DNA from: an uncultured Actinomycetes bacterium
GTDB lineage: Bacteria; Actinomycetota; Thermoleophilia; Solirubrobacterales; 70-9
Direction of reading: 5' to 3'
Assembly (NCBI GenBank): GCA_937907435.1
Contig: CALCIA010000363.1
Span: 1-8,376 of the forward strand
DNA: 8,376 nt
Below are positions 5,928 through 8,376 of the stretch, piece by piece. Position numbers and translations under genes: made by a program. The notes beneath the pieces are model-generated. The model was not told where the DNA came from. It searched no databases and saw only the letters and a program-made list of their open reading frames with translations. Positions within the stretch are counted from its first letter, which is position 1. Every line of letters begins with the position of its first letter.

Positions 5928-6000
5928 CGGAGAGCGCGGGATTATGGCATTCGGATAGGGTTTCGCGCCGCGCCCCTCCGACGGAGCGCACTTCCCCACC
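5928..6000. promoter_or_regulatory. Divergent promoter region between the HAD gene and sucC
   Basis: In this 73-bp gap the minus strand has CATAAT (5946-5941), 13 nt before the HAD ATG. It is a fair -10 box that would give a leader of about 6 nt. The plus strand has TAGGGT (5956-5961), which fits TAnnnT and would give sucC a leader of about 30 nt. Neither gene has a properly spaced Shine-Dalgarno; GGAG at 5983-5986 is 14 nt from the sucC ATG, too far. No convincing -35 boxes are seen. Confidence 0.4.
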
Positions 6001-7164
6001 ATGGACCTCCTCGAATACCAGGGCAAGCAGCTCTTCGCCAAGCACGGGATCGCCGTGCCGAGCGGTGAGGTCGCCGACAACGTCGACGACGCCGTCGCCG
6101 CGGCGGAGCGCATCGGCTACCCGTGTGCGATCAAGGCCCAGGTGTTGATCGGCGGCCGCGGCAAGGCGGGCGGGGTGAAGATCGCCAAGGACACAGGCGA
6201 GGCGCGGCAATACGCGTCCGACATCATCGGCATGGACATCACCGGCCCGCACGGCGAGGGTCCCTTCCGCGTCGACTCGGTGTGGGTCGAGGGCGGCTCC
6301 GACATCGCCGAGGAGTACTACGCGTCGATCATCCTCGACCGCGGCGAGAAGAAGCTGCTGGCGATGGTCTCCGCCAAGGGCGGGATGGACATCGAGGCGG
6401 TCGCCGCCGCGAACCCTGCCGACCTGACCAAAGTCCACATCGACCCGACCAAGCCCTTCGACGCCGCCGCGGCGCGCTCGATCGTCGCTGCCGCCGGGCT
6501 GGCCGAGGACGCGCTCGACGAGGCCGCCGACGTGCTGGCGAAGCTGAACGAGGTGGCGCGCGAGGAGGACGCGACGCTGATCGAGGTCAACCCGCTGATC
6601 GTCACCGCCGATCGCAAGGTCGTCGCCCTCGACGCCAAGGTGACGATCGACGGCAACTCGCTCTTCCGTCATGAGGATCTGGCCGAGATCGCCGACACCG
6701 TCGACGACCCGCAGGAGCAGATGGCGAAGGAAAAGGGCCTCACCTACGTGAAACTCGACGGCAACGTGGGGATCCTGGCCAACGGCGCCGGGCTCTGCAT
6801 GTCGACCCTTGACGTCGTCGCCCAGGCGGGCGGCGCGCCGGCCAACTTCCTCGACGCGGGCGGCGGCTCGAAAGCCGACGCGATCGTCAACGCGCTCGAA
6901 GTCATCAAGTCCGACTCCAAGGTGACGGCGATCCTCTTCAACATCTTCGGCGGCATCACCCGCTGCGACGAGATCGCCAAGGGGATCGTCACCGCCTCGG
7001 GCCAGATCGGCCTCGACCTGCCGCTGGTCGTCCGCCTCGACGGCACGAACTTCGAAGAGGGCCTGGCGATCCTCGCCGAGGCGAACCTGCCGAACCTGCA
7101 CCAGGAGAAGACGATGCTGGACGCCGCGCGCCGGGTCGTCGAGCTGGCCGGAGGCGCCTCGTGA
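6001..7164 (+). CDS. sucC: Succinyl-CoA synthetase (ADP/GDP-forming) beta subunit
   Basis: A 387-aa cytosolic protein, the usual length for SucC. With SucD it interconverts succinyl-CoA and succinate while making ATP or GTP, the TCA cycle's substrate-level phosphorylation step. Residues 1 to about 220 form the ATP-grasp domain, with the canonical MDLLEYQGKQLF start, GGRGKAGG (51-58), the metal-binding EVNPL block (195-199) and Asp211. The CoA-ligase domain follows, with GNVGILANGAGLCM (254-267) and FNIFGGITRCDEIAKG (313-328). The start is fixed by the conserved N-terminus, although no Shine-Dalgarno precedes it. Its stop overlaps the sucD start by 4 nt (GTGA), so the two are one operon with translational coupling. 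Nucleotide specificity cannot be assigned safely from sequence. Confidence 0.98.
   Translation: MDLLEYQGKQLFAKHGIAVPSGEVADNVDDAVAAAERIGYPCAIKAQVLIGGRGKAGGVKIAKDTGEARQYASDIIGMDITGPHGEGPFRVDSVWVEGGSDIAEEYYASIILDRGEKKLLAMVSAKGGMDIEAVAAANPADLTKVHIDPTKPFDAAAARSIVAAAGLAEDALDEAADVLAKLNEVAREEDATLIEVNPLIVTADRKVVALDAKVTIDGNSLFRHEDLAEIADTVDDPQEQMAKEKGLTYVKLDGNVGILANGAGLCMSTLDVVAQAGGAPANFLDAGGGSKADAIVNALEVIKSDSKVTAILFNIFGGITRCDEIAKGIVTASGQIGLDLPLVVRLDGTNFEEGLAILAEANLPNLHQEKTMLDAARRVVELAGGAS
7150..7154 (+). promoter_or_regulatory. Shine-Dalgarno GGAGG for sucD
   Basis: GGAGG inside the end of sucC lies 6 nt before the GTG start of sucD. It is the only well-spaced Shine-Dalgarno found upstream of any gene in the window, and it supports GTG at 7161 as the start. 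Confidence 0.85.
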
Positions 7165-8033
7165 GCATCATCATCGACGGGAACACGAAGCTCGCCGTCT
7201 CCGGGCTGACCGGGCGGGAGGGCTCCTTCCACGGGCTGCGCAACAAGGCCTACGGGACCGACCTCGTCGCGGGCGTCACGCCCGGCAAGGGCGGCCAGGA
7301 CGTCGAGGGGACGCCGGTCTTCGACACGATCGCCGAGGCGGTCACCGAGGCGGGCGCGAACACCTCGATGATCTTCGTCCCGGCGCGCTTCGCCGCGGCG
7401 GCGATCGACGAGGCGATCGACTCCGGGGTCGAGACCGTGATCGCGATCACCGAGGGCATCCCCGTCCTCGACATGCTCGGCACCTACTGGAAGGCGAAGG
7501 AGAAGGGCGTGCGGCTGATCGGGCCGAACTGCCCCGGCGTGCTCTCGCCCGGCAAGGCGAACGTGGGGATCATCCCCGACGCCTTCTTCGACCCGGGCCC
7601 GATCGGCGTCGTCTCCAAGTCGGGGACGCTGACCTACCAGATCGGCAACGAGCTGAAACAAGCAGGCACCGGCAACTCCTCGATCGTCGGCATCGGCGGC
7701 GACCCGATCGTCGGCTCCGACTTCATCGACATCCTCAAGCTCTACGAGGCGGACCCCGACACCGAGCTGATCGTGATGGTCGGCGAGATCGGCGGCGACG
7801 CCGAGGAGCGGGCCGCCGACTTCATCGCCGCCGAGGTCACCAAGCCTGTCGTCGCCTACATCGCCGGCTTCACCGCCCCGCCCGGCAAGCAGATGGGCCA
7901 CGCCGGCGCGATCATCTCCGGCTCCTCGGGCACCGCCCAGGCCAAGAAAGACGCCCTCGAAGCAAAGGGCGTCCGGGTCGGCGAAAGCCCGACCGAGACC
8001 GCCGCGATCGCGGTCGAGACCCTGCGCGGCTAG
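7161..8033 (+). CDS. sucD: Succinyl-CoA synthetase alpha subunit
   Basis: A 290-aa protein, full length for SucD, which binds CoA and carries the phosphorylated histidine. The CoA-binding Rossmann part has SGLTGREGSFH (14-24). The middle has ITEGIPV (96-102) and GPNCPG with Cys124 (121-126). SKSGTLTY (152-159) follows, and the active-site His247 lies in PGKQMGHAGAIISG (241-254). All expected catalytic segments are intact. It starts with GTG, overlaps the sucC stop and has a good GGAGG, as expected for an internal operon gene. Downstream lie predicted G-quadruplex motifs and copy B of the edge repeat, which may set the 3' end of the sucCD message. Confidence 0.98.
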   Translation: MSIIIDGNTKLAVSGLTGREGSFHGLRNKAYGTDLVAGVTPGKGGQDVEGTPVFDTIAEAVTEAGANTSMIFVPARFAAAAIDEAIDSGVETVIAITEGIPVLDMLGTYWKAKEKGVRLIGPNCPGVLSPGKANVGIIPDAFFDPGPIGVVSKSGTLTYQIGNELKQAGTGNSSIVGIGGDPIVGSDFIDILKLYEADPDTELIVMVGEIGGDAEERAADFIAAEVTKPVVAYIAGFTAPPGKQMGHAGAIISGSSGTAQAKKDALEAKGVRVGESPTETAAIAVETLRG

Positions 8034-8040
8034 CGGCCTC

Positions 8041-8108
8041 GGGTCGTTGGGCGGTGGGGAGGGGTCCGCGGCGCGTGGCCGGGGGGCTGGGGCGCGGGAG
8101 GGATGGGG
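8041..8108 (+). other. Two predicted G-quadruplex motifs after sucD
   Basis: Two sets of G-runs on the sucCD sense strand fit G3+N1-7. At 8041-8064 the runs are GGG, GGG, GGGG and GGGG with loops of 5, 4 and 1 nt. At 8081-8108 the runs include GGGGGG, GGGG, GGG, GGG and GGGG with loops of 1-3 nt. They begin 8 nt after the sucD stop and could form in the mRNA 3' UTR or the non-template DNA strand. This is motif matching only. Confidence 0.5.
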
Positions 8109-8139
8109 AGCTCTGAGGCTGGCGCCCGGGGGAAGGGAC

Positions 8140-8300
8140 GGGGCCCCGCAAGCTGTCGCCCGGGTAGGGACGCGCCCCTCTCGCCACGGCCCGGGCAGGC
8201 TGTGGCCGTGGCGAGAGGGGCGGGTGTGCGGAAGGTGTGGAGGGACCGTCGCGGGAGCGTGACGAGCGAGCGACGGGAGTGGCACGGATCCGTGACGGGA
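8140..8300 (+). repeat. Dispersed ~160-bp element, copy B, downstream of sucD (inverted relative to copy A)
   Basis: This is the reverse complement of 1-162, with a 68-bp identical core at 8173-8240. The 12-bp palindrome CACGGATCCGTG recurs at 8283-8294. The middle CTCCCG unit of the 11-bp-phased array is degenerate in this copy. Relative to the preceding gene (sucD) the element has the same orientation as copy A has to the PHP gene. Homology runs to at least 8300, matching position 1 of the window, so the true right-hand end is uncertain. Confidence 0.93.
8173..8222 (+). terminator. 19-bp hairpin in copy B, possible terminator of sucCD
   Basis: Bases 8173-8191 pair perfectly with 8204-8222 around a 12-nt loop. 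It is the equivalent of the hairpin at 76-131, shortened by an unpaired G-G at 8172/8223. It lies 139 nt after the sucD stop. No U-tract follows, so termination activity is inferred only from strength and position. Confidence 0.5.
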
Positions 8301-8376
8301 GTCAGGCGTCGTCACGGAGATGCCGGGAACTCCGGTCTTTCTCCCGTGTTGTGCAACACCGACCTACGCGCTGCGT
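8301..8376. other. Terminal 76 bp, no supported gene
   Basis: The only structure seen is a short inverted repeat, GTGTTG-TG-CAACAC (8346-8359), which could be an operator-like site or chance. An ATG at 8320 stays open for 19 codons to the window edge, too little to call. Confidence 0.5.

Noticed and set aside
5173..7101. 642-codon minus-strand open frame opposite sucC and the HAD gene
   Set aside because: It overlaps two well-supported genes and is compositionally a shadow frame.
6744..8315. 523-codon minus-strand open frame through sucD and copy B of the repeat, sharing a peptide with the frame crossing copy A
   Set aside because: The shared peptide simply reflects the shared DNA repeat. 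The rest is antisense to sucCD, and the two frames diverge outside the repeat.
8346..8359. GTGTTG-TG-CAACAC as an operator
   Set aside because: A 6-bp inverted repeat at the window edge with no gene visible beyond it is too weak to call.
1..8376. CRISPR array, tRNA, rRNA, toxin-antitoxin or defence cassette
   Set aside because: No regular spacer array, tRNA-like fold, rRNA sequence or defence-type gene was seen. The six genes are all recognisable metabolic or hydrolase families.

Overview
The window is very GC-rich, densely coding DNA. Its actinobacterial features are an acyl-CoA carboxylase alpha subunit with biotin carboxylase and biotin carrier domains fused in one chain, strong G/C third-position codon bias, and several genes with no Shine-Dalgarno sequence. 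A deep actinobacterial lineage such as Thermoleophilia/Solirubrobacterales is my best guess, but this is inferred from gene architecture and protein style only. I see no rRNA, tRNA, CRISPR array, transposase or phage gene.

Layout. Positions 1-162 are one copy of a dispersed repeat with a strong hairpin. A PHP-family phosphoesterase (minus, 184-996) is divergent from the acyl-CoA carboxylase alpha subunit (plus, 1067-2830); a near-perfect mirror-image control region between them includes both start codons. The carboxylase converges on a secreted sulfatase (minus, 3281-5161), and the 450-bp gap between them holds three separate long perfect inverted repeats. Upstream of the sulfatase on the same strand is a HAD-superfamily hydrolase of the haloacid-dehalogenase type (minus, 5244-5927), which may be its operon partner. 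Divergent from that is sucCD, encoding both subunits of succinyl-CoA synthetase (plus, 6001-8033, with a GTGA overlap). After sucD come two predicted G-quadruplex motifs, then a second, inverted copy of the edge repeat (8140-8300), then about 76 bp with no supported gene.

The protein genes are mostly central metabolism: carboxylation of acyl-CoA, the substrate-level phosphorylation step of the TCA cycle, and probable RNA or nucleotide turnover by the PHP enzyme. An accessory pair (HAD and secreted sulfatase) sits between them. The carboxylase and succinyl-CoA synthetase could be linked through acyl-CoA/propionyl-CoA catabolism to succinyl-CoA, but nothing here shows co-regulation.

I found no new multi-gene defence or mobile system. 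The most unusual material is non-coding: (1) a ~160-bp element present twice, about 91% identical by hand count, with a 68-bp identical core and a 19-22 bp hairpin, each time downstream of a gene's 3' end in the same orientation relative to that gene; (2) a mirrored divergent leader in which two unrelated genes share 21 of 22 bases up to and including the ATG, consistent with twin leaderless promoters; (3) three different perfect inverted repeats packed into one convergent intergenic gap.
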